This document shows, piece after piece, positions 1 through 5,606 of a DNA stretch of 6,843 nucleotides (positions are counted from its first letter, which is position 1; every line of letters starts with the position of its first letter). Both the position numbers and the translations under genes were made by a program. The notes below the pieces were generated by a model. It was given only the letters and a program-made list of their open reading frames with translations. It was not told the origin of the DNA and made no database searches. Origin of the DNA: Pseudomonadota bacterium (GTDB taxonomy: Bacteria > Pseudomonadota > Alphaproteobacteria > Sphingomonadales > Sphingomonadaceae); contig JAEZQR010000166.1 in the NCBI GenBank assembly GCA_023413015.1, positions 1-6,843 of the forward strand. Reading direction: 5' to 3'.

Positions 1-237
1 GTCGAGCGTGCTCTGGAAGCGATTGCCGCCTTCGGACCCAGTCTGCTGATCCTGTCGTTCGGCGCGGATACGTTCGAGGGCGACCCGATCTCACACTTCG
101 CGATCGCCGAGACCGACTATCCGGTGATCGCCCGCCGCATCTCCTCGCTCGGTCTGCCGACGCTGATTGTAATGGAGGGTGGCTACGCGGTCGCGGCGTT
201 GGGGAACAACGTCAGCGAATTCCTCAGCGGCTTCTGA
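1..237 (+). CDS. Histone deacetylase / acetylpolyamine amidohydrolase family protein, C-terminal part
   Basis: The frame is open from base 1 and stops with TGA at 235-237, leaving 78 visible residues; the N-terminal three quarters lie outside the window. The fragment shows two hallmarks of the arginase/deacetylase fold. GADTFEGDP (visible residues 21-29) has its first Asp, residue 23, in the position of the third zinc-ligand Asp. MEGGY (58-62) has its Tyr in the position of the catalytic tyrosine. Known members hydrolyse N-acetyl groups from acetylpolyamines or other acetylated amines in the cytoplasm. The DTFEGDPI and MEGGYAV wording resembles the bacterial acetylpolyamine-amidohydrolase branch more than eukaryotic HDACs, but the substrate cannot be fixed from this fragment. 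It is convergent with the PepSY gene, with 52 bp between the stops, so it is not part of that transcript. Any functional link to histidine use is unproven. Confidence 0.87.
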   Translation, partial: VERALEAIAAFGPSLLILSFGADTFEGDPISHFAIAETDYPVIARRISSLGLPTLIVMEGGYAVAALGNNVSEFLSGF

Positions 238-248
238 GAACCAGATGC

Positions 249-279
249 TGAAGGCGGTCATTCTCGATGACCGCCTTCA
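249..279. terminator. Hairpin between convergent genes, probable bidirectional terminator
   Basis: TGAAGGCGGTCA (249-260) and TGACCGCCTTCA (268-279) are perfect 12-bp inverted repeats around a 7-base loop; T261 and A267 can add one more pair. The element lies 11 bp after the stop of the deacetylase-family gene and 10 bp after the stop of the last minus-strand PepSY gene, where a shared terminator is expected. Neither strand has a clear U-run after the stem, so it is not a textbook intrinsic terminator. It may work with Rho or as a 3' end-stabilising structure. Confidence 0.7.
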
Positions 280-289
280 AACGCTGAGC

Positions 290-1042
290 TTAAACGCTCG
301 TCGACGCTATCCGCGAGCTACGCTTGTTACCAACGCCAAGCCAACGGAAGTCGGTCTTCCGGAAGCTCTTGAACAGCAGGTAGAACCCTGTCGAGGACAA
401 CCACAGCACCCCGAACGCGACCATGATGATCAGCGGGTGGTTGAACGACTTGCGCTCGGCATAGTCCATGTTGTGGAGCATCCAGAAGAAGTCCCATAGC
501 CGCCAGGTGTCGTTCTTGCGTTCCACTACCTTGCCGGTCTCGGCCGATACATAGAACGAGCTGTTGTCCGCATCGGCGAAGTCCACCCGCCACAGGGGGC
601 CGGACTGTTCGCGCGTCTCGAGCGTCGGTTCGGTGACGCGCGATACGCGTGCGGCCGGCGCTTCGCCCGCATGGTCCATCTCGGCGACCGCCTTGGCCAG
701 CTCGGCATCGACGGCCATCGCCTGACCGCTGGCAGCATCGACGAGGCGGATGCCATCCGGCGTCACCACCTCATAGACATGCCCGTGAAGCAGCGGCTGC
801 AGCGTGAAGCTCAGCACCTCGCTGCCGCCGAGGCTGGCCGGCAGCTCCGCTGGGCTGATCACCTGTGCCGGCCATGGCATCGGTTCATGGCCGTGGCTGA
901 GATGTTCGCCCATCACCTCATGGTGGTCGAGCCACGCCATCATCGCACCGCTGGAGGTCCAGAGGACGAACTGGAGCCCGAGGATGAGACCGACCCACTT
1001 GTGGATGCGCCGGAACAACAGAGGAGAGAGACGCAGAGCCAT
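290..1042 (-). CDS. PepSY-type inner-membrane protein, second of a tandem pair
   Basis: This 250-residue protein has two predicted membrane helices, residues about 17-38 and 203-224, flanking a periplasmic PepSY-like domain. The N-terminus is positively charged (FRRIHKW), suggesting both ends are cytoplasmic. It shares its whole plan with the upstream neighbour: RR-x-HKW at 11-16, PLWRVDF, FYVSAETG, and DFFWMLHNMDY with His190. Members of this broad family (PiuB/PepSY-associated membrane proteins) accompany siderophore and other TonB receptors, and some are ferric-siderophore reductases that bind haem. His14 and His190, conserved in both copies, are candidate haem or metal ligands by inference. 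A cluster of five His (40, 41, 47, 50, 52) follows helix 1. The ATG at 1042 is chosen because it overlaps the upstream stop as TAATG and has AAGAAGG about 10 bases ahead; an in-frame start at 1099 would lie deep inside the upstream gene. It is the last gene of the unit and ends before a hairpin. Confidence 0.85.
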   Translation of the reverse strand: MALRLSPLLFRRIHKWVGLILGLQFVLWTSSGAMMAWLDHHEVMGEHLSHGHEPMPWPAQVISPAELPASLGGSEVLSFTLQPLLHGHVYEVVTPDGIRLVDAASGQAMAVDAELAKAVAEMDHAGEAPAARVSRVTEPTLETREQSGPLWRVDFADADNSSFYVSAETGKVVERKNDTWRLWDFFWMLHNMDYAERKSFNHPLIIMVAFGVLWLSSTGFYLLFKSFRKTDFRWLGVGNKRSSRIASTSV

Positions 1043-1755
1043 TATGCAGCGACCTTCTTCTTGCGCTTCTTGCGCGGGAAGCTCCACCAGAGCAGCCAAG
1101 CACCCGAGAGCGCCATCGCGACTGCACCCCAGGTCATCGGCCGGAGCAGCCAGTTGTTCATGTTCTCGCGGTCGTCATAATCCATGATGTGGAGCATCCA
1201 CATGAAGTCGAAGACGCGCCACGCCTCGTGCCGGCGCGAAAGCAGCTCGCCGGTCACCGGGGAGAAGTAGAACGCGGGTTTGTCCCAACCCTCGAAGTCG
1301 ACACGCCAGAGCGGTGCCGGGTGCGCCTTCACTTCGAGTGGCGACCGATCGAGCAGCGAAATCTTGGTGATCTGGCGATCCTCCGCCATCCGCTGCTCGG
1401 CGAGCGTACGGATAGTTGCCTGATCGACCATTGGCAACTTCGCGCCGGTTATGGCGTCGAACAGGTGCGAGCCCTTGCTGGTCTTGACGATGTAGGTCGG
1501 CCGATCGGGCAGCTGGCTTAATCGAACCGCTTGGACATTGGTAAGCTGCGATGACACTGTGGAGGGCGCCACCAGCCTGGAAAGGTCGATCGGCTGCTCC
1601 TGTGGAGTGCGGACCAGATGATCGCCATGGATATAGTCGATGTGAACCGCGACCATGTACATGCCGCTGATCGTCCAGATCAGCGCCTGCAGGCCGACGG
1701 CGAGCGCCAGCCACTTATGAACACGGCGGACTAAGAGAGGCAGCGGGACAGCCAT
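1042..1755 (-). CDS. PepSY-type inner-membrane protein, first of a tandem pair
   Basis: This 237-residue protein has helices at about 16-37 and 206-226, with a periplasmic PepSY-like region between them and a strongly basic tail (PRKKRKKK), consistent with both termini in the cytoplasm. Motifs shared with the next gene are LLVRRVHKW (His13), GLQ-x3-WT-x-SG in helix 1, PLWRVDF, FYFSPVTG and DFMWMLHIMDY (His189). The pair therefore looks like an old duplication with moderate overall identity. His38, His43 and His46 lie just after helix 1. The family is linked to TonB-receptor loci and in some cases to reduction of ferric chelates. Here the receptor gene is directly upstream (63 bp), so the likely job is handling or sensing what the receptor imports; this is inference. 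The ATG at 1755 is preferred, with GGTGAAA about 8 bases ahead and a start that aligns with the paralogue. A GTG at 1788 would begin inside a hairpin. Confidence 0.85.
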   Translation of the reverse strand: MAVPLPLLVRRVHKWLALAVGLQALIWTISGMYMVAVHIDYIHGDHLVRTPQEQPIDLSRLVAPSTVSSQLTNVQAVRLSQLPDRPTYIVKTSKGSHLFDAITGAKLPMVDQATIRTLAEQRMAEDRQITKISLLDRSPLEVKAHPAPLWRVDFEGWDKPAFYFSPVTGELLSRRHEAWRVFDFMWMLHIMDYDDRENMNNWLLRPMTWGAVAMALSGAWLLWWSFPRKKRKKKVAA

Positions 1756-1765
1756 CAGTCTGCTT

Positions 1766-1772
1766 TCACCGG
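1766..1772 (-). promoter_or_regulatory. Ribosome binding site deciding the start of the first PepSY gene
   Basis: On the minus strand GGTGAAA precedes the ATG at 1755 by 10 bases. It supports this start over the GTG at 1788, which would add 11 residues with no counterpart in the paralogue. It lies 8 bases past the intergenic hairpin, so folding of that hairpin should leave it free. Confidence 0.5.
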
Positions 1773-1780
1773 TGCAACGA

Positions 1781-1806
1781 GCCGGCACGGGGGCTTCCGT
1801 GCCGGC
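1781..1806 (-). terminator. Intergenic hairpin after the receptor gene, attenuator or mRNA-stabilising stem
   Basis: GCCGGCACGG (1781-1790) and CCGTGCCGGC (1797-1806) form a perfect 10-bp GC-rich stem with a 6-base loop. It starts 12 bases after the receptor's TAA and ends 25 bases before the first PepSY start. No U-run follows on the minus strand, so full termination is doubtful. Such stems between operon genes often cause partial termination or protect the upstream message, giving more receptor than downstream protein; that role is inference. Confidence 0.6.
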
Positions 1807-1818
1807 CCGCCGCTCCTT

Positions 1819-4524
1819 TTAGTTAAAAAGGTACCGGGCGCTCACATAGAAGCGACGACCCGTCAAATCATAGGTCATCGTGTCGGTGTTCGCGTCCGTG
1901 TAGCTCTGGATGAATGGCGCCTTCTTGTCGAACAGGTTGTCGACACCGAAGGAAAGCCGCGCCCGATCGTTCACATCATAGGCGAGCTGCAGGTTGTGGT
2001 AGGTGACGTTCGGCGCCCGATAGCCGATCGCCGTCGGCGCCGCATTGAAGTCGGTTGCCTTGCCGATCCACTGCACCGAGTAGGTGCCGGTGAACGCCCC
2101 CTTCGTGCCGGAGATGCTGCCGTAGCCGCGCCAGTGCGGATAGCCACCGTTGCCGCCGCCGATGAAGCCATCGAACACGATCGGATCACCACCTGGGAAC
2201 GGGTAGATAGTGTAATCATCCAGATACGTGACGTTGAGGTTGAGCGACGTATCGATCCCACCGATCTCACGGTTGTAGATCGCGCCAAAGTCGATGCCCG
2301 CCATCGTTTCACGGCCCGTGTTGATCGGCTGCGCTGACAGGTAGGTCACCTCACCGGTCAGCGGGCTGCGCGTGAAGTTGCCCGGTGCACAGAACGGGTG
2401 CGATAGGTTCGCGGAGTTGTAGCAGACCGCGAGCTTCGTCGAGCCCGGGATCGAACGGATCGCATCCTTGATCGTGATGTCGAAGTAATCGACCGTGAGC
2501 GTCAGCCCGCGCACGAAGGTCGGCTGCCACACCGCGCCAACCGTCCAGGTCTCGGCGCTCTCGGGCTTGAGGTTGATGTTGCCGCCAACGGTCGTCAGGA
2601 TCGTGTTGCCGAGCTGGACATAGTTCGCCGGCACGCCGGTAGCCTGGCAGTTGGCGCGCAGCGTCGCGTTGGTGCTCTGGCTATAGCGACTGCACGGGTC
2701 GGTGGTCGTCAGGTTGCCCTCAGAGACGCCGCCGAAGAGTTCGGGTACGCTCGGGATGCGGAAGCCGGTGCCGTAGGTACTGCGCACGCGCAGGCCACCG
2801 ACAACCTCCCAGTCGAGACCGAGCTTGTAGTTCCAGTCCCCGCCGAACAGGTCGTAATCCGAGTAGCGCACCGCACCGTTAAGGGTCAGCGCCTTCGCGA
2901 ACGGCAGATCCTCAACCATTGGCGCCGACAGCTCGAGATAGGCTTCCTTCGCCTTGCTGGTACCGGAGATCGGATCCTGCTGGTTGGTGTTGGCAACACC
3001 CAGCACCGTCAGCGGATCAGGATTACGCCAGCCTTTCTCCGTACGCCACACGACACCCGTCGCGAACGCCAGCGGCCCGGCCGGCAGCTGGAACAGGTCG
3101 CCGGTCAGATCGGCAGTAACGCTGGCCAGCTCGTTGCCGCCGGTGTCGCGCATGGTGAACAGGATATAGTCGAGCACCCGCGGCGTCAGGTCGCCATGGC
3201 CAAGATAGTCCGCGCACGGGATCGCCGCATTGGCTGCCGTGCTGCAGACACTGGTGTTGAGCGTGTTGCCGACCCGCTCTAGGTTGGCGATATTGGTGCC
3301 CCCGTCGATGCCGGTGTTGCGGCCGTAGTTACCAGCCACTTCCCACGCCCAACCGTTCGAAAGCTCGCCGCGCACGCCGCCGGCCAGCTGCCAGGTGTTG
3401 GTCTCCTGGAAGAACTGACGCGGACCCGGCTCAAGCAACCGGCGCTGGACCAGCGTAATGTCCTGCCCGGTTGGATTGGTCGGGTTCGCGGCCGAGATGC
3501 GGAGGTTACGCAGCACCCCCGGTGCAGCGATCTGGTTTGTCTTACGGAAGGTATAGAGGAATTCGCCGAACGCCGTGACGTTGTCGGTAACCTCATAGTC
3601 ACCCAAGAAGGCGGTCGACACGCGCTCGACCGGGCTCACCGCGTTCAGATACGGCGTCGAATTGAAGTTGTGTTTGGCGGCACTGTACGGCTCGAAGAAG
3701 TTGCCGTTACCGCCCGGCGTCTGGTTGAAGTTGATCTGCGAGCCGTTGGGCAGCACCGCGCGGCCACCGATGGTGGCGGCGCTTCCGGTGCACACCAGCT
3801 TGCCGCCCGATTCGCCGAGCAGGCAAGGCACTCGATCGGCCATGTTGATCGCGCTCGTCTTCTGATAGCTGACAGCCGCCGTCACACCGCCGCGGTCGCC
3901 GCGGAGGCCCCAGAGCAGGTCTGCGTTGTACTCTTCGCCGTCACCTTCATCGGTGATGCCAAAGCGACCGCCAACCTGAAGCCCCTCGAAATTCTTACGC
4001 GTGATGATGTTGACGACACCGGCAACGGCGTCGGCGCCGTAGATCGCCGATGCACCGTCCTTGAGGACGTCGATGCGCTCGATGGCAGCCGTTGGGATCA
4101 TATTGAGGTCGGGCGAGGTGTTGGCGCCCGTGCCGCCGGCAACCAGGCGCCGGTTGTTGAGGAGAACGAGCGTCCGCTTCTGGCCGAGGCCGCGCAAGTT
4201 GACGGTTGCAGTGCCCCAACCGTTGCTTGCCCAATAGGCGCTGGTCTGGTTGCCGGCATAGCCGGCATTCGCCGGAAGCCGCTGGAGGATCGTCTCGACG
4301 TTGGTGATGCCGGTGTTCTCGATCTCCGCGGCACCTACGACGGTTGCCGGTCCGACACCTACGACGTCCGCACGCCGGATGCGGCTACCAGTAATGACAA
4401 TGTCCTCAGGCTCCGCCGTCTCGGCTGCCGCGGCAGAGGATGCCGTCTGGGCTGACGCCGCTCCGGCAATCAGCGCATATGCCGTGAAAGCCGATGCTCC
4501 CAGAAGAGTGAAACGCCCCTTCAT
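1819..4524 (-). CDS. TonB-dependent outer-membrane receptor, predicted member of the HutC regulon
   Basis: This 901-residue protein is complete. It has a signal peptide (1-25, cut after AASA), a TonB-box-like segment EDIVITG (40-46), a plug domain (about 47-178, with NLRGLG, ERIDVLKDG-x2-AIYG and GVVNIITR), and a 22-strand-type barrel. Barrel landmarks include GFRIPSVPELF (587-597), NLKPESAETWTVG (about 651-663) and the C-terminal DNLFDK (862-867). There is no extra N-terminal signalling domain, so it is a plain transporter rather than a FecA-like transducer. Four closely spaced Cys pairs (234/245, 427/437, 611/626, 701/712) probably form disulfides in surface loops. The chain ends in LFN, so the usual terminal Phe is followed by one Asn. 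Proteins of this class take up substrates across the outer membrane using TonB-ExbBD energy. The substrate is not readable from sequence. The upstream HutC-type site and adjacent hut genes point to histidine, urocanate, a His-peptide or a His-metal complex, while the PepSY neighbours would also suit a metal chelate. The ATG at 4524 has GGGGGAAG 8 bases ahead and gives a perfect signal peptide. Confidence 0.94.
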   Translation of the reverse strand: MKGRFTLLGASAFTAYALIAGAASAQTASSAAAAETAEPEDIVITGSRIRRADVVGVGPATVVGAAEIENTGITNVETILQRLPANAGYAGNQTSAYWASNGWGTATVNLRGLGQKRTLVLLNNRRLVAGGTGANTSPDLNMIPTAAIERIDVLKDGASAIYGADAVAGVVNIITRKNFEGLQVGGRFGITDEGDGEEYNADLLWGLRGDRGGVTAAVSYQKTSAINMADRVPCLLGESGGKLVCTGSAATIGGRAVLPNGSQINFNQTPGGNGNFFEPYSAAKHNFNSTPYLNAVSPVERVSTAFLGDYEVTDNVTAFGEFLYTFRKTNQIAAPGVLRNLRISAANPTNPTGQDITLVQRRLLEPGPRQFFQETNTWQLAGGVRGELSNGWAWEVAGNYGRNTGIDGGTNIANLERVGNTLNTSVCSTAANAAIPCADYLGHGDLTPRVLDYILFTMRDTGGNELASVTADLTGDLFQLPAGPLAFATGVVWRTEKGWRNPDPLTVLGVANTNQQDPISGTSKAKEAYLELSAPMVEDLPFAKALTLNGAVRYSDYDLFGGDWNYKLGLDWEVVGGLRVRSTYGTGFRIPSVPELFGGVSEGNLTTTDPCSRYSQSTNATLRANCQATGVPANYVQLGNTILTTVGGNINLKPESAETWTVGAVWQPTFVRGLTLTVDYFDITIKDAIRSIPGSTKLAVCYNSANLSHPFCAPGNFTRSPLTGEVTYLSAQPINTGRETMAGIDFGAIYNREIGGIDTSLNLNVTYLDDYTIYPFPGGDPIVFDGFIGGGNGGYPHWRGYGSISGTKGAFTGTYSVQWIGKATDFNAAPTAIGYRAPNVTYHNLQLAYDVNDRARLSFGVDNLFDKKAPFIQSYTDANTDTMTYDLTGRRFYVSARYLFN

Positions 4525-4532
4525 ATTCGAAT

Positions 4533-4540
4533 CTTCCCCC
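4533..4540 (-). promoter_or_regulatory. Ribosome binding site of the TonB receptor gene
   Basis: Minus-strand GGGGGAAG lies 8 bases before the ATG at 4524 and fixes the start that yields the signal peptide. Just upstream in the predicted leader, a short GGCC-GGAC-GGCC hairpin (4547-4558) is followed by four T residues; it is too weak to call a terminator. Confidence 0.6.
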
Positions 4541-4569
4541 TAAAACGGCCGTCCGGCCAAGCGGGCGAC

Positions 4570-4598
4570 ATGCACCACTACCTGTATATACATGTCAA
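4570..4598 (-). promoter_or_regulatory. Predicted sigma-70 promoter of the receptor-PepSY-PepSY unit
   Basis: The minus strand has a perfect -35 TTGACA (4598-4593). With a 17-base spacer, the -10 position (4575-4570) reads GTGCAT, a poor match to TATAAT. Alphaproteobacterial promoters often keep a strong -35 with a loose -10, so this remains plausible. The implied start would be near 4563, giving a leader of about 40 bases. The HutC-type palindrome fills the spacer and covers half of the -35 box, a layout typical of direct repression. Confidence 0.55.
4580..4595. promoter_or_regulatory. Probable HutC operator
   Basis: The 16-base element ACcTGTATATACAtGT is a palindrome with one mismatched pair; its inner 10 bases TGTATATACA (4583-4592) are perfectly symmetric. 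It fits the GT-N-TA-N-AC pattern described for HutC-subfamily GntR regulators and resembles known hut operators (recalled, not searched). A hutC gene lies 280 bp upstream on the same strand, and the element overlaps the TTGACA box 59 bases ahead of the receptor start. HutC binding here would block the promoter until its inducer, urocanate in studied systems, accumulates. I saw no second copy in the window; the promoter of hutF lies outside it. Confidence 0.75.
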
Positions 4599-4632
4599 GG
4601 CAGTTCTTTACGGCTTTGCGAAAATAGGCAGG

Positions 4633-4650
4633 TGTTGCCGCTTGGCAACA
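4633..4650. repeat. Perfect inverted repeat upstream of the receptor promoter
   Basis: TGTTGCC (4633-4639) and GGCAACA (4644-4650) are perfect 7-base arms around GCTT. The element lies about 35 bases upstream of the -35 box of the receptor promoter, a position suited to an activator or second repressor. As RNA it would be a stable hairpin in any hutC read-through transcript; on the minus strand a short T-run (TATTTT) follows 7 bases after the stem, so a poor terminator is the other reading. Confidence 0.4.
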
Positions 4651-4772
4651 AACATTGATGCTGTCAGGGTAGTGCGCCATTTCGTTTCTTATGTAGAATT
4701 TGGCAAGCAACAATCATCCACCCGGCAGCCAATCTCGGGCGTTCACCTCTTGGCCGGTTCAGGCACTTTTCT

Positions 4773-4786
4773 GCCCGAAATCGGGC
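4773..4786. repeat. Short inverted repeat downstream of hutC
   Basis: GCCCGA (4773-4778) and TCGGGC (4781-4786) are perfect arms separated by AA, able to fold as a 5-bp stem with a 4-base loop. It lies about 90 bases beyond the hutC stop. No T-run follows on the minus strand, so a terminator role is weak; it may be chance or a protein site. Confidence 0.3.
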
Positions 4787-4874
4787 CAAGCAGACGATGG
4801 CCCCGCCGACATTTCCAACTAATCTGGGCCCGAGCCGCCCCTCTGGTCACAACCTTAAAGCTGTTCGTCCTGCT

Positions 4875-5606
4875 CTATCCCGACGCCGATCCTTCCGATC
4901 GAGCTGAGCCGAACCGGGCGACCAGGTCATACCCGTTGCCAACGAAGAGTTGTCGCACCTGCGTGATCCTCTCGTCGGCTCGCCAGGTCCAGCGTTCGAC
5001 GGAAAGGCACGCTGTTCCGACCGGCACCCGCAGACGGCGCGCGGTCTCCGCGTCGGCATTCACTGACGAAATGCGCGTCTCTGCTTCAGTCCATGGCACA
5101 TGCCTCAGCAGCCAAGCTCCTGGTGACTGTCTACTGAAGTCAGCCGTCCGAATGTCCGGGACCGACGAGAGGCTGATCAGACGCTCCTCAACGGCAAGCG
5201 GCACGTCGTCGGCTAGATGAACGCCGCGCAACTCCAACAGCGCCCCTCCCTTCGCGAGTTCCCGCTCATTCGCCTTGTCGGCTGCCGATGGCCGAACTTG
5301 CCGCTTGATGAGGTGGTATTCGTAGTGCTGGCCACGATCGGCTACCTCGGAGGCAAGGTCGGGAATATCGAGGATCATCGAATGCACCCGCGGTCGGGCC
5401 ACGAACGACCCCGCGCGCTTGCGACGCTCGATGAGGCCCGACGATGCCAATGCAGACAAGGCCTTGCTGACGGTCATCCGCGAGCAGCCGTAGGCGCGCA
5501 TCAACTCATGCTCGACTGGAATGCGGTCGCCGGGCGCTAGCGTGCCGTCGAGGATGTTCGCCTCGATCTCGCTGCGGATGCGCTCATGAAGCGGCAGCGT
5601 CGTCAT
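4875..5606 (-). CDS. hutC: Histidine utilisation repressor HutC (GntR family, UTRA domain)
   Basis: This 243-residue regulator has an N-terminal GntR winged helix (about 5-71, with IRSEIEANILDGTLAPGDRIP, then EHELMRAYGCSRMTVSKALSAL as the recognition region and GLIERRKRAGSFVA as the wing). A UTRA effector domain follows (about 90-232). HutC-type wording includes ILDIPDLASEVADRGQHYEY, SPGAWLLRHVPWTEAETRISS and VRQLFVGNGYDLVARF. Characterised HutC proteins repress hut genes and release DNA on binding urocanate. The ATG at 5606 overlaps the hutF stop as ATGA and has AGGA 9 bases ahead, so translation is probably coupled to hutF. The longer frame starting at 5702 would add 32 low-complexity residues inside hutF and is rejected. 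The likely targets are hutF's own promoter outside the window and the operator at 4580-4595. The assignment is strong from domain content plus context. Confidence 0.93.
   Translation of the reverse strand: MTTLPLHERIRSEIEANILDGTLAPGDRIPVEHELMRAYGCSRMTVSKALSALASSGLIERRKRAGSFVARPRVHSMILDIPDLASEVADRGQHYEYHLIKRQVRPSAADKANERELAKGGALLELRGVHLADDVPLAVEERLISLSSVPDIRTADFSRQSPGAWLLRHVPWTEAETRISSVNADAETARRLRVPVGTACLSVERWTWRADERITQVRQLFVGNGYDLVARFGSARSEGSASG

Larger units (their letters stand above)
4525..4874. other. 350-bp intergenic region between hutC and the receptor gene
   Basis: No convincing gene lies here; a plus-strand open frame crossing it is mostly antisense to hutC. The receptor-proximal third holds the receptor's ribosome site, leader, promoter and HutC-type operator. 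Beyond these are two inverted repeats (4633-4650 and 4773-4786). The region is more AT-rich around 4580-4700 than the flanking genes, as expected of a control region. No clear intrinsic terminator for hutC was found. Confidence 0.7.

Noticed and set aside
671..1180. Plus-strand open frame of 169 codons antisense to the PepSY genes
   Set aside because: The minus-strand proteins have clear paired motifs and membrane helices; the plus frame has none.
1654..1663. Palindrome CATGTACATG resembling a regulator site
   Set aside because: It is inside the first PepSY gene, encoding part of its first membrane helix, and lacks the TGTATATACA core; most likely chance from Met-Tyr-Met codons.
3670..4455. 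Long plus-strand open frame (261 codons) antisense to the receptor
   Set aside because: It lies wholly opposite a well-supported receptor plug region, has no recognisable domain, and is a typical shadow frame of GC-rich coding sequence.
4547..4558. GGCC-GGAC-GGCC followed by TTTT in the receptor leader as an attenuator
   Set aside because: The stem is only 4 bp and overlaps a generic GC-rich repeat; too weak to call without expression data.
4570..5220. Plus-strand open frame of 216 codons across the intergenic region and hutC
   Set aside because: More than half is antisense to hutC, the protein is low-complexity Arg/Ser-rich with no domain, and its start falls within the receptor's promoter and operator.
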